Shown here: piece after piece, positions 1-5,857 of the stretch | How positions within the stretch are numbered: position 1 is the stretch's first letter | Layout: each line of letters opens with the position of its first letter | From: Saprospiraceae bacterium | GTDB lineage: Bacteria > Bacteroidota > Bacteroidia > Chitinophagales > Saprospiraceae | Direction of reading: 5' to 3' | Length of the DNA stretch: 5,943 bases | Assembly: GCA_027009605.1 (NCBI GenBank) | Contig: JALVCY010000019.1 | Location: forward strand, 1-5,943 | The notes under the pieces: generated by a model | Database searches by the model: none | The model's input: the letters and a program-made list of their open reading frames with translations, nothing else | What the model was told of the DNA's origin: nothing | Made by a program: the position numbers and the translations under genes

Positions 1-28
1 TCTCTTGGCTGCCTACCTGTTAGACCGT

Positions 29-83
29 TGAGTTTACTCCTAAAAGATATTCTATTACAAAACGACCAAATTTTGTTCTGTTT
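29..83 (+). repeat. Two-box repeat element, copy 1 (single, short spacer)
   Basis: Box A lies at 29-47 (TGAGTTTACTCCTAAAAGA) and box B at 65-83 (ACCAAATTTTGTTCTGTTT). Box A matches the reverse complement of 338-356 at 15 of 19 bases. Box B matches 222-240 at 17 of 19. Order and orientation of the two boxes are the same as in the copy at 176-240, but the spacer is 17 bases instead of 27, a difference of about one helical turn. The counts were made by eye on the sequence. This could be an end of a decayed non-autonomous mobile element or a spaced pair of protein-binding sites; the window does not decide. Confidence 0.6.
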
Positions 84-90
84 GGAGATT

Positions 91-175
91 TTGTTCAATT
101 GTTCAACTGCTCAACTGAAAGCATTGATAATCAATTGGTTATGATAACCAGTTGAATGATTGAACGCTTGAACAA
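91..175. repeat. Palindrome made of degenerate octamer repeats
   Basis: The left arm 91-117 and right arm 149-175 are imperfect inverted repeats, matching at 21 of 27 positions. Each arm is itself a run of three degenerate octamers: GTTCAATT, GTTCAACT, GCTCAACT on the left, and AGTTGAAT, GATTGAAC, GCTTGAAC on the right. The loop carries a nested hairpin with stem 131-142 and 144-155, perfect over GGTTAT/ATAACC and containing one G-T wobble. The block sits exactly between two copies of the two-box element. It could form a cruciform or a long RNA hairpin. A role in 3' end formation of a neighbouring transcript is possible, but no U-tract follows. Confidence 0.7.
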
Positions 176-356
176 TGAGCCTGCTCCGAAAAGTCACTGT
201 TGTCAGAAATCAAAGTACAGAACAAAATTTTATTCTGTTTACCACAAGTCTCCCTTGCGAAGGGAGATTTAGTGGGTTAAAACGAAAGCGAAAACAGAAT
301 AAAATTTTGTGGAGCCAAGAGCAAATTCTAACACCCTACTTTTCGGAGTGGACTCA
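176..356. repeat. 181-base inverted repeat element with two conserved boxes per arm
   Basis: The two arms, 176-240 and 292-356, are symmetric about position 266. The inner boxes, 222-240 and 292-310, are perfect 19-base reverse complements. The outer boxes, 176-194 and 338-356, match at 16 of 19, with perfect pairing over the 11 bases CTCCGAAAAGT and only transitions outside them. The 27-base spacers between boxes have equal length but almost no sequence match (about 4 of 27). The outer box reads TGAG(Y)3-(R)CTCCGAAAAGT on the left arm. The centre, 241-291, contains a separate strong hairpin. This resembles a MITE- or REP-type palindromic element with terminal inverted repeats, but I could not see a target-site duplication and no transposase gene is present. 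Confidence 0.7.
241..277. repeat. Hairpin at the centre of the inverted element
   Basis: TCTCCCTT (249-256) pairs perfectly with AAGGGAGA (260-267) around the loop GCG. The stem extends with mismatches through AAG/TTT to ACCAC (241-245) and GTGGG (272-276). It lies inside the loop of the larger inverted repeat but is slightly off its symmetry axis (centre 258 rather than 266), so it seems a separate structural unit. No U-tract follows on either strand, so it is not a standard intrinsic terminator, although it could stall polymerase or protect an mRNA 3' end. Confidence 0.65.
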
Positions 357-379
357 ACACATTATGTCACATACACAAA

Positions 380-1018
380 TCACTTCATCAAGCCATATTC
401 CAGAGCAATACGCACCAAACCGGCGGTATTCCGAGCCCCTACCTTAGCCAACATATTGCGTCGATGGGTTTCGACAGTGCCTACACTAATAAACAGCTTT
501 TCTGCAATTTCTTTGGTCGTCAATTCATCCAGAATTAAGCCCAATACTTCTTTTTCCCGTCTGGAAAGACTTGGAAAAGGATTATTTTTAGGAGCCGTAT
601 ATCCGGTAATACTTGAGATAATAATGTCATTGACTTCCTGATCCAAATATTTTTTACCTTCCATCACTGTCCGGATAGCCGCAACCACTTCATCACGGCC
701 TGCATTTTTCAAGACGTAGCCATCGGCTCCGTTTTTGAGCATCATTTTGATTAGGCTGCTGTCTTTTAGCATGGACAAGGCGATGATTTTCAACTTCAAA
801 TTGCTTTTGCGAATGATTTTGCAAACTTCAATGCCATTCAAACCGGGCAAATTAATATCCAATAGCAATACATCGACCGGCAAGCTCTTTAGGTATTCCA
901 TGCCTTGCTCTCCGGTCAAGGCATAGCCTACCAGTTGGAAGTCATCTTCCTGTTCGAGCATTAGCTCAATGCCCTCAATCACCATCTTGTGGTCGTCGAT
1001 AATAAAAATATTAATCAT
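380..1018 (-). CDS. NarL/FixJ-family response regulator (receiver + LuxR-type HTH)
   Basis: This is a 212-residue DNA-binding response regulator that should be phosphorylated by the kinase encoded just upstream. The receiver domain covers about residues 1-118. The acidic pocket is D8-D9, the phospho-acceptor is D54 in the LLLDINLPG segment, the switch residue is S82 and the conserved lysine is K104. A linker of about 30 residues leads to a LuxR/GerE helix-turn-helix at about 150-210, with LSRREKEVL at 151-159 and the recognition helix around VGTVETHRR at 179-187. Length and domain order are normal for the family. Its ATG overlaps the kinase stop codon as ATGA, which implies co-transcription and translational coupling. 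The target genes cannot be read from the sequence; the neighbouring secreted-protein genes are candidates only by position. Confidence 0.96.
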   Translation of the reverse strand: MINIFIIDDHKMVIEGIELMLEQEDDFQLVGYALTGEQGMEYLKSLPVDVLLLDINLPGLNGIEVCKIIRKSNLKLKIIALSMLKDSSLIKMMLKNGADGYVLKNAGRDEVVAAIRTVMEGKKYLDQEVNDIIISSITGYTAPKNNPFPSLSRREKEVLGLILDELTTKEIAEKLFISVGTVETHRRNMLAKVGARNTAGLVRIALEYGLMK

Positions 1019-2955
1019 TCAATTGGTATTTCAACGTTTATGGTCGTCCCCTGACCTTTTACAGAATCCCAGACGATTTTTCCATTCAAAAAAGCAACTC
1101 TCGACTCAATGCTTGACAAGCCCATCCCATTTTTTTTCATAGCCTGTGCGACATCAAAACCAATGCCATCATCTTCAATCATTAAATTAACAATATTCTT
1201 TTGCCCGAATATCTGAATAATAACATGTTTGGCTTCACTGTGTTTTTTGATATTATTAACCATTTCTTGGATGATTCGAAACAGCATAATCTCTTTAGTT
1301 TTCGGACAATTTTCCGGAAGGTTAATGATTTCTACCTTACACTCAATGCCCTCCGCCGTCAAGGATTCGGCCAAATCTTCGACCGCCGGCTGCAGCCCGG
1401 CCAAAGACAATGCTCTAGGCATAATATCATGAGCCACTCGTCGTACTTCGTCGCCCGCATTAGTGACCAAATCCAAGGTTTTCTGATATTTCCGGGAGTG
1501 TTTGATTTTTGGAAATTCTTGCGCAACTCCTTGAAAATGAGACTTTAAGGCACTTAACACTCCGCCTAATCCATCGTGTAAATCTTTGGCGACACGCCCC
1601 CTTTCTTTTTCTTGTCCATTCAGCATGGCATTCATGACTTCCAGGTCTTTTTGCTGTCTGAGTTCTATTATTTTTTGTTGGTTAATTTGCCGATGATATT
1701 GGAGTCTCTTGCGATAATACACCCAAGTCAACAAAGCGAGCAGCCCAACAAGAAGCGCCCCAAATTGATAATAAAAGCGTTGCAATTTTTGTTTCTCTAA
1801 ATTCAAGTTTTGTTCAATTATCCGGCGTTCTTTTTTTTCCAACTCATACTTAGCATTCATCTCCGCGATTCTTTCGGCATTATCCTTGCGGTAAATAGAA
1901 TCCGTTAATGCTTGACGTTTTTGGGCATATTCATAAGCCTTTCGGAACTTTCCCTGCTGCTCAAAATTACGTTGCATTCTTTGGTAAAGTAGCCGTGTTG
2001 CGTTATAATCTTTTCCGTTGCGGAGCAATTCTTCCGACCGTAGTAAGTAGGGGGTTGCCAAAGCCGGTTTATTTATTTTTTGATAGGCATTGTCTAATTC
2101 TAAGACCGTCATGGCGTAGGTGCTTATTTTACCCAAGCTATCTGCTACCGACAACACTCTTATAGCTTCTCTAATCGGCTGCATCGGATTTTCATCATCC
2201 ATGTGGCTAGAAATAGGCATGTGGTTTATGGGAATATCTTTTTGCTTGGTCTTGAAATATTGAATGAGCAGTTCGTTGTAATGTGCGTATTTCGCCCAGT
2301 TCTGAGAAGTATAAAAATAGTCTGCAATCACATAGAGTAGATATCCCTTTTGTCTGGAATTCGGGTCATATTTTTCCATCAACCGCCAGGCTTGTTCATA
2401 ACTATTTGCTTCGCCTTGGGTGTCTCCCAGATATCCGGCGAGCATAGCTCTGGTATTGGCAATAGACCATAGCCGTCGATTTAATTTATGGTGATTACAG
2501 ATTTTTTCCGCAAGGATGAGATAGGCATTGGCACTATCCGGAAGATTTAGTCGAATATATTTTCGCGCAAGCGTCTGCAAGAAGGCTGCTTGACGGCTAT
2601 ATTTTCCTTCAGCTTCCGCAAAACTCACTAAAGACTTCATGACTTGAACAGCCTCCTCGCTCCTATTCAGAGATGTTAATAAAGATGCTTTATCTTCCAA
2701 AAACCATGTAAACAATTCTGCATTTCGTCCCTTCATCGCACCTAGGTAAGCATTGCATTTCACAAGTGCTTCTTCAGCATCAATATCAAAAAAGTAGCGT
2801 GATATCTTGCGATAAATCCGGTACTGATTACTATCGGCCTGCTCTATTTCCACAATCAAGCTGTCGATGAGAGCATCCTGCCCACGCAAAGCGCCTATCA
2901 CAAAAAAGCAACAGGCGATGCAAACAGAAAGAATGATTTGTTTCTTGGCTGCCAT
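1015..2955 (-). CDS. TPR-containing sensor histidine kinase (HisKA_3 / HATPase)
   Basis: This 646-residue membrane kinase should phosphorylate the adjacent regulator. A signal peptide covers about residues 1-25, ending near ALRGQ. Residues about 30-350 are helical and TPR-like and should lie in the periplasm. A charged coiled coil at about 358-393 leads into one membrane helix at about 394-414, followed by a cytoplasmic coiled segment. The dimerisation box carries the phospho-acceptor H460 in KDLHDGLGG. The ATPase domain has the N box around QEMVNN (N568), the G1 box DDGIGFD (595-601) and the G2 box NGMGLSS (609-615), so all catalytic elements are present. This architecture is common in Bacteroidota. 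The ligand is unknown. The gene begins 66 bases after the upstream secreted-protein gene with no terminator between them, so readthrough from that gene is possible in addition to its own promoter. Confidence 0.96.
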   Translation of the reverse strand: MAAKKQIILSVCIACCFFVIGALRGQDALIDSLIVEIEQADSNQYRIYRKISRYFFDIDAEEALVKCNAYLGAMKGRNAELFTWFLEDKASLLTSLNRSEEAVQVMKSLVSFAEAEGKYSRQAAFLQTLARKYIRLNLPDSANAYLILAEKICNHHKLNRRLWSIANTRAMLAGYLGDTQGEANSYEQAWRLMEKYDPNSRQKGYLLYVIADYFYTSQNWAKYAHYNELLIQYFKTKQKDIPINHMPISSHMDDENPMQPIREAIRVLSVADSLGKISTYAMTVLELDNAYQKINKPALATPYLLRSEELLRNGKDYNATRLLYQRMQRNFEQQGKFRKAYEYAQKRQALTDSIYRKDNAERIAEMNAKYELEKKERRIIEQNLNLEKQKLQRFYYQFGALLVGLLALLTWVYYRKRLQYHRQINQQKIIELRQQKDLEVMNAMLNGQEKERGRVAKDLHDGLGGVLSALKSHFQGVAQEFPKIKHSRKYQKTLDLVTNAGDEVRRVAHDIMPRALSLAGLQPAVEDLAESLTAEGIECKVEIINLPENCPKTKEIMLFRIIQEMVNNIKKHSEAKHVIIQIFGQKNIVNLMIEDDGIGFDVAQAMKKNGMGLSSIESRVAFLNGKIVWDSVKGQGTTINVEIPIE

Positions 2956-2978
2956 TTCAATGTTCGATTATTTCCTGA

Positions 2979-3009
2979 CAAATTACAATTTTATTTTTGC
3001 AATACCAAG
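2979..3009 (-). promoter_or_regulatory. Candidate Bacteroidota-type promoter for the two-component operon
   Basis: On the minus strand a CTTG (3009-3006) is followed after 20 bases by TAATTTG (2985-2979). This resembles the Bacteroidota -33 TTTG / -7 TAnnTTTG arrangement, although the -7 box is one base short of the consensus. A start site a few bases downstream would give a leader of about 15-20 bases before the kinase ATG. The segment is AT-rich, so a chance match is quite possible. Confidence 0.3.
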
Positions 3010-3021
3010 GAAAACCGGCAC

Positions 3022-3570
3022 TTACTTAGATTTTATATCTACCTGAAGGGTAAATTCCCCATTTGTCAACCCGTCTGCACCCGCCACTCCGATAATAACT
3101 TGGTAAGGTCTATTGATGGCCACAAGGTTGGAGACGACTCTCGTATGATCTTGGGTTTTATTGCGATGGGGGCGATCCCATTTATATGCGGCTTCACACC
3201 GGATACAGCCTGAGAGCTTAGGCACCATTCGATTGCTGTTCAGTCCTATTTCATAAGCATAAAGACTAAAATCAGCATTCGGATCCTTCGGAATAACGGT
3301 AATTTCCATTTCAGAATATTTGGGTAAATCCAATGTGTAAAACAGATGATTTCCGGTAAACTTATGCTTTTGAGTAGCCGGGAAACAAGCGACAGAGCTA
3401 TTCCAAGCCCACGACAAATCATCCATCAAGTCCCCTTCCGACAAATCGCCATGATAAGTCATTACTTGGTGGGGTTGTGCTTCAATTTTGTGTAGGACGT
3501 GCCCGTTTTGTCCGAAGATCTGGATGGGGGCTACCAGCAAACAAAGATAGAAAAATAGGCTAGCTTTCAT
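3022..3570 (-). CDS. Secreted PPC-like beta-sandwich protein of unknown function
   Basis: The 182-residue product has a clear signal peptide (about 1-20, cleavage near IFGQ). The mature part has alternating beta-strand patterns. The stretch from about residue 71 to the end (GNHLFYTLDLP, EITVIPKD, ADFSLYAYEIG, YQVIIGVAGADG, GEFTLQVDI) resembles bacterial pre-peptidase C-terminal (PPC) type jelly-roll domains; this is recognition by pattern, not a search result. After cleavage three cysteines remain: C62 in the SSVACFP segment, and C122 and C125 as a CxxC in SGCIRCEA. No protease domain, lipobox, membrane anchor or type IX secretion tail is visible, so it may be periplasmic or released. The A-rich stretch just before the ATG suits Bacteroidota translation initiation. 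The gene lies between another exported protein and the sensor kinase on the same strand, so a link to sensing is possible but unproven. Confidence 0.85.
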   Translation of the reverse strand: MKASLFFYLCLLVAPIQIFGQNGHVLHKIEAQPHQVMTYHGDLSEGDLMDDLSWAWNSSVACFPATQKHKFTGNHLFYTLDLPKYSEMEITVIPKDPNADFSLYAYEIGLNSNRMVPKLSGCIRCEAAYKWDRPHRNKTQDHTRVVSNLVAINRPYQVIIGVAGADGLTNGEFTLQVDIKSK

Positions 3571-3589
3571 TTTAATTTTTTTGAGTCAT

Positions 3590-3625
3590 AAAAAAAGAGA
3601 TTCCCCGCCAACAAGACAGGGAATC
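3590..3625 (-). terminator. Intrinsic terminator after the basic secreted-protein gene
   Basis: On the minus strand GATTCCC (3625-3619) pairs perfectly with GGGAATC (3605-3599) across a 13-base loop and is followed by TCTTTTTTT (3598-3590). This is a textbook stem plus U-tract located 15 bases after the stop codon of the upstream gene. It ends only 19 bases before the next start codon, so it should limit transcription into the PPC-like gene. Confidence 0.85.
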
Positions 3626-3640
3626 CATAAAAAAGGGCAG

Positions 3641-4192
3641 TTACTGAGCGGAAATCTTGTACTTAAACTTATTACCAACTGAATAATTTCGCATATTAAT
3701 GCTAATCACCTTACCGCGAGCCCCGCTAATATTAAAGGTTTTAGACAGCTTATGTCTTCCATTCGGAAAAGTGTATTGAGCAACGATATTTTTGCGACCA
3801 CTGCGCCCTGTAGTGCAGATAGTTACACCCATTTTTGCCCGGCCATCTGTTTTTTTAATGGTGATTGACAGGTTTCTTCGATAAGACGGGGGCATCACAA
3901 AGGTTCGGTTGGTTTGTCCTAGGATTGTCCCTTTTTCCATTTGATTGAGTTTTAGGGAACGTGGCCCCAGTGTCGCCCAATTATTATGTGCAGCTTGGTT
4001 CCAAGCCCTTACAGCTTGATTCACCTTAGTTTGGTAAAAGGCAGTCGTAATGTCTGCATTCCACTCCCCAAATTTTTCCCACATAGTGGTGACTGCTGCT
4101 GTTGCCGAAGAGCAAGACGGGGTCTGAGCTTTCATTGTTGTCACGGACACAAACAGAGCGGCCGAGAGTAAAACGATTTTAATTGTTTTCAT
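3641..4192 (-). CDS. Small, highly basic secreted protein of unknown function
   Basis: The product has 183 residues with a signal peptide of about 22 residues ending MKAQ. I do not recognise a named family. The mature protein has two parts. The N-terminal part (about 24-75) looks helical and is rich in tryptophan (W38, W44, W64, W72). The C-terminal part (about 95-183) looks beta-stranded with many K/R residues and ends KFKYKISAQ. By eye the mature chain has about 25 K/R against 5 D/E, giving a net charge near +20, and after residue 87 the only acidic residue is D116. The two cysteines, C27 and C126, could form a disulfide. The C-terminal half could be another small beta-sandwich, which is inference. 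A good terminator follows directly, so it is probably transcribed alone. A polyanion- or cell-wall-binding role would fit the charge, but nothing proves it. Confidence 0.85.
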   Translation of the reverse strand: MKTIKIVLLSAALFVSVTTMKAQTPSCSSATAAVTTMWEKFGEWNADITTAFYQTKVNQAVRAWNQAAHNNWATLGPRSLKLNQMEKGTILGQTNRTFVMPPSYRRNLSITIKKTDGRAKMGVTICTTGRSGRKNIVAQYTFPNGRHKLSKTFNISGARGKVISINMRNYSVGNKFKYKISAQ

Positions 4193-4221
4193 CTTTTTTA
4201 AGGTTTAATGAAGAATTACTG

Positions 4222-4261
4222 CAAAACTAACCATCAAGCCATCACATTACATCTACAAAAA
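4222..4261 (-). promoter_or_regulatory. Candidate promoter for the basic secreted-protein gene
   Basis: On the minus strand TAGTTTTG (4229-4222) is a perfect match to the Bacteroidota -7 consensus TAnnTTTG, 29 bases before the ATG. The nearest upstream TTTTTG (4261-4256) is 26 bases away, longer than the usual spacing of about 19-21, so the -33 element is uncertain. The position is right for a promoter in this divergent intergenic region. Confidence 0.45.
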
Positions 4262-4359
4262 TCCGTAATTTGACTAATCTACATTTTCATTGACATTCAA
4301 CTAGAACACTAGCGGGGCAGTTTGCAAGTATAAATGGCTTCCATCTGCTCCTAAACCCG

Positions 4360-4370
4360 TAACTTCGCAC
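4360..4370 (+). promoter_or_regulatory. Candidate leaderless-type -7 box for the transporter operon
   Basis: TAACTTCG at 4360-4367 differs from the Bacteroidota -7 consensus TAnnTTTG at one base and is separated from the ATG by only CAC. A start site at the usual distance would fall on or next to the start codon, giving a leaderless or nearly leaderless mRNA. No convincing -33 TTG is present at the expected distance, which lowers confidence. There is no Shine-Dalgarno-like sequence that would argue for a longer leader. Confidence 0.4.
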
Positions 4371-5000
4371 ATGGCTCTCATCCAATTCAAAAATGTCACT
4401 AAACGATTTGACCGAAAGGTCATTTTTAACCAGCTGAGTTTCGATATAAACGCAGGGGATTTTGTGCTTTTTCAAGGACCTTCGGGAATGGGTAAGACTA
4501 CGCTTTTTCAACTAATCTTGGGATTTGAAGCGGTGGATGCCGGAGAAATCCATTTTGAAGGACAATTGCTCCATCCCAAATTGCTCCCCGGCTTGCGCAA
4601 AAAAATAGCTTATGTGCCGCAAATAATTGATTGGGGACAAGGAAAGGTGATTGATATTATCGAAGAGTTTATGTCTTTTCAAGCGAATATTCATTTGACT
4701 CATTGGCGGAAGCTACTGGCCGAACTCATGACCCGTTTTGAGTTGGAAGCCGGACTGTTAGAGAAAGATTTCTCCATGCTTTCGGGCGGAGAAAAACAAC
4801 GAATGGCTATTATTCAAGCCCTCTTGCTGGAACGGAAAATCTTTTTGCTCGATGAACCCACCGCCGCCCTAGATACCCCAATGAAACAAAAAGTCATCCA
4901 ATATTTTTCCGAAAGGACGGATGCCACGCTACTCGTCATCTCCCACGATCCCGACTGGCAACAAATTCCAAACATCAAAATCAACCTACTAAACCAATGA
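4371..5000 (+). CDS. fetA: ABC transporter ATP-binding protein, FetA-like
   Basis: This 209-residue nucleotide-binding subunit powers the membrane protein encoded next to it. All ABC motifs are intact: Walker A GPSGMGKT (36-43), Q-loop Q84 in YVPQ, signature LSGGEKQR (137-144), Walker B IFLLDEP (157-163), D-loop ALD (166-168) and H-loop H192. It is short, with no extra C-terminal domain, as expected for this class. The start is supported by the immediate MALIQFKNVTKRF beginning, typical of ABC ATPases. The stop overlaps the permease start as ATGA. ATPases alone do not reveal substrate; the FetA assignment rests on the partner. In E. coli FetAB is implicated in iron export, and that function is only transferred here by homology. 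Confidence 0.93.
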   Translation: MALIQFKNVTKRFDRKVIFNQLSFDINAGDFVLFQGPSGMGKTTLFQLILGFEAVDAGEIHFEGQLLHPKLLPGLRKKIAYVPQIIDWGQGKVIDIIEEFMSFQANIHLTHWRKLLAELMTRFELEAGLLEKDFSMLSGGEKQRMAIIQALLLERKIFLLDEPTAALDTPMKQKVIQYFSERTDATLLVISHDPDWQQIPNIKINLLNQ

Positions 5001-5749
5001 AGACACCGGATATCCATGGGCCGGGAATTATTATGATGCTAGTGCTTTTGGCGATACCGCTGGCACTGGATTATGGGCTCCAACTCAAATTGGCGAAAGA
5101 CATACTTCTTTCTGTTTTCCGGATGCTGATTCAGTTGGCACTGATGGGCATTTTCTTGGAATACTTGATTCAGTGGGACTCTGTCGCCTTGAATATATTG
5201 TGGTTTTTGGTGATGGTTTTTGCGGCGAGCCATAGCGCAATTAAGCGGAATCGGCTTTCCTTCCGGAAATTTTGGAAGCCTATTTTTCTGGCGATGTTGA
5301 TAGCGGTATCCTTTGCGGTGCTGTACTTTAATGCTTGGATTATCCATGTAGAAAAGCTGTTTTCGGCGAGATTTTTTGTGATTATCAGCGGGATGATACT
5401 GGGTAATTCCATGAAGGGAATCATCATTGTCTTGGATAAATTCTACACGAATATCTCCAAAGAAAAGTATCAGTATCAATACCGGCTTTCCCTAGGGGCG
5501 ACACGATTTGAAGCGATGCGGCCGTGGATACAACAGTCCATACGGGCTTCGCTGCAACCGATTATTGCGACCACGGCGACGATGGGTTTGGTGTCGATAC
5601 CGGGGATGATGACGGGGCAGATGTTGGGTGGTTCTTCTCCGATGTTGGCGATAAAGTATCAGATGGCAATAGTGATTGTTATTTTTGTGGCGATGATTAT
5701 TTCTGTTGTTTTGGCTTTGTTTTTTAGTCTTTGGCGGAGGGATTTTTAG
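4997..5749 (+). CDS. fetB: ABC transporter permease, FetB / UPF0014 family
   Basis: This 250-residue inner-membrane protein has about six to seven hydrophobic helices (roughly 10-27, 37-57, 63-79, 94-113, 124-145, 187-205 and 217-246). It carries family hallmarks I recognise from E. coli FetB (YbbM): AKDILLSVFRMLIQL near the N-terminus, ISGMILGNSM (130-139), a cytoplasmic LSLGAT motif (165-170) that probably contacts the ATPase, SIRASLQP (181-188), GLVSIPGMMTGQ (197-208) and AIKYQ (218-222). The length agrees with the family. It is translationally coupled to the ATPase gene and together they make a complete transporter. Putative iron export is the family's best-known role, but other metals or substrates cannot be excluded. 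The 3' part of the gene is notably rich in G and T on the coding strand. Confidence 0.93.
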   Translation: MKTPDIHGPGIIMMLVLLAIPLALDYGLQLKLAKDILLSVFRMLIQLALMGIFLEYLIQWDSVALNILWFLVMVFAASHSAIKRNRLSFRKFWKPIFLAMLIAVSFAVLYFNAWIIHVEKLFSARFFVIISGMILGNSMKGIIIVLDKFYTNISKEKYQYQYRLSLGATRFEAMRPWIQQSIRASLQPIIATTATMGLVSIPGMMTGQMLGGSSPMLAIKYQMAIVIVIFVAMIISVVLALFFSLWRRDF

Positions 5750-5752
5750 GGC

Positions 5753-5769
5753 GCACCTGTGGTGCTTTT
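5753..5769 (+). terminator. Weak terminator-like hairpin after the permease gene
   Basis: GCACC (5753-5757) and GGTGC (5761-5765) form a 5-bp GC-rich stem with loop TGT, followed by only four T before a G. It begins three bases after the stop codon. The short stem and short T-run make efficient termination uncertain, but position and form are suitable for the end of the transporter operon. Confidence 0.4.
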
Positions 5770-5787
5770 GGTCTTTGGTCTTTGGCT
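5767..5787 (+). repeat. Heptamer tandem repeat (TTTGGTC, TTTGGTC, TTTGGCT)
   Basis: Two perfect TTTGGTC units are followed by a third with its last two bases changed. The repeat lies in a strongly G/T-rich stretch and overlaps the T-run of the hairpin above. No function is evident; slippage of a simple sequence is the plainest explanation. Confidence 0.6.
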
Positions 5788-5857
5788 TGGCCGGTGGTTT
5801 GTTTTTGGCTTCAGGGATGGATGTTCGGGTTTCGATGTTCTGTTTTGGTTGTTTTGT

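Larger units (their letters stand above)
1..379. other. Non-coding repeat-rich region downstream of the regulator gene
   Basis: I see no credible complete gene in this stretch. It holds, in order, a single copy of a two-box element (29-83), a palindrome of degenerate octamers (91-175), and a larger inverted element (176-356) with a hairpin at its centre; these are listed separately. The repeats abut almost without gaps, which argues against coding sequence. Open frames across it begin inside repeats and show no recognisable domain. The minus-strand operon ends at 380, so its 3' untranslated region, if transcribed, would run into these structures. No hairpin followed by a U-tract, as in a classical intrinsic terminator, is visible for that operon. 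Confidence 0.7.

Noticed and set aside
2..31. Possible 3' end of a plus-strand gene reading LLAAYLLDR followed by TGA at 29-31
   Set aside because: It is a plausible protein tail, but only nine codons are visible and another frame is also open from position 1 to 143. The stop codon lies within box A of the repeat, so it cannot be distinguished from chance.
222..310. Intrinsic terminator for the kinase-regulator operon
   Set aside because: The inverted repeat and central hairpin lack a following U-tract on the minus strand and lie 70 or more bases after the stop codon, so termination there is possible but not supported.
175..641. Two overlapping plus-strand open frames (175-447 and 309-641)
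   Set aside because: They begin inside the repeat element or antisense to the regulator gene, overlap each other in different frames and show no domain or sensible composition.
1201..2165. Several plus-strand open frames opposite the kinase gene
   Set aside because: They are short antisense frames of a gene whose reading frame is certain from its catalytic motifs.
4287..4511. Small minus-strand open frame across the transporter start
   Set aside because: It overlaps the ATPase Walker A region in antisense and has no signal or start-region support.
5039..5479. 146-codon minus-strand open frame within the permease gene
   Set aside because: It is antisense to a well-supported membrane protein with family motifs. 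Its own product is low in recognisable features and rich in H, Q and R, as expected from reversed membrane-protein codons.
5837..5845. Further copy of box B (shared GTTCTGTTT)
   Set aside because: Only nine bases match, in a G/T-rich background, and the AAAATTTT core and box A are missing.
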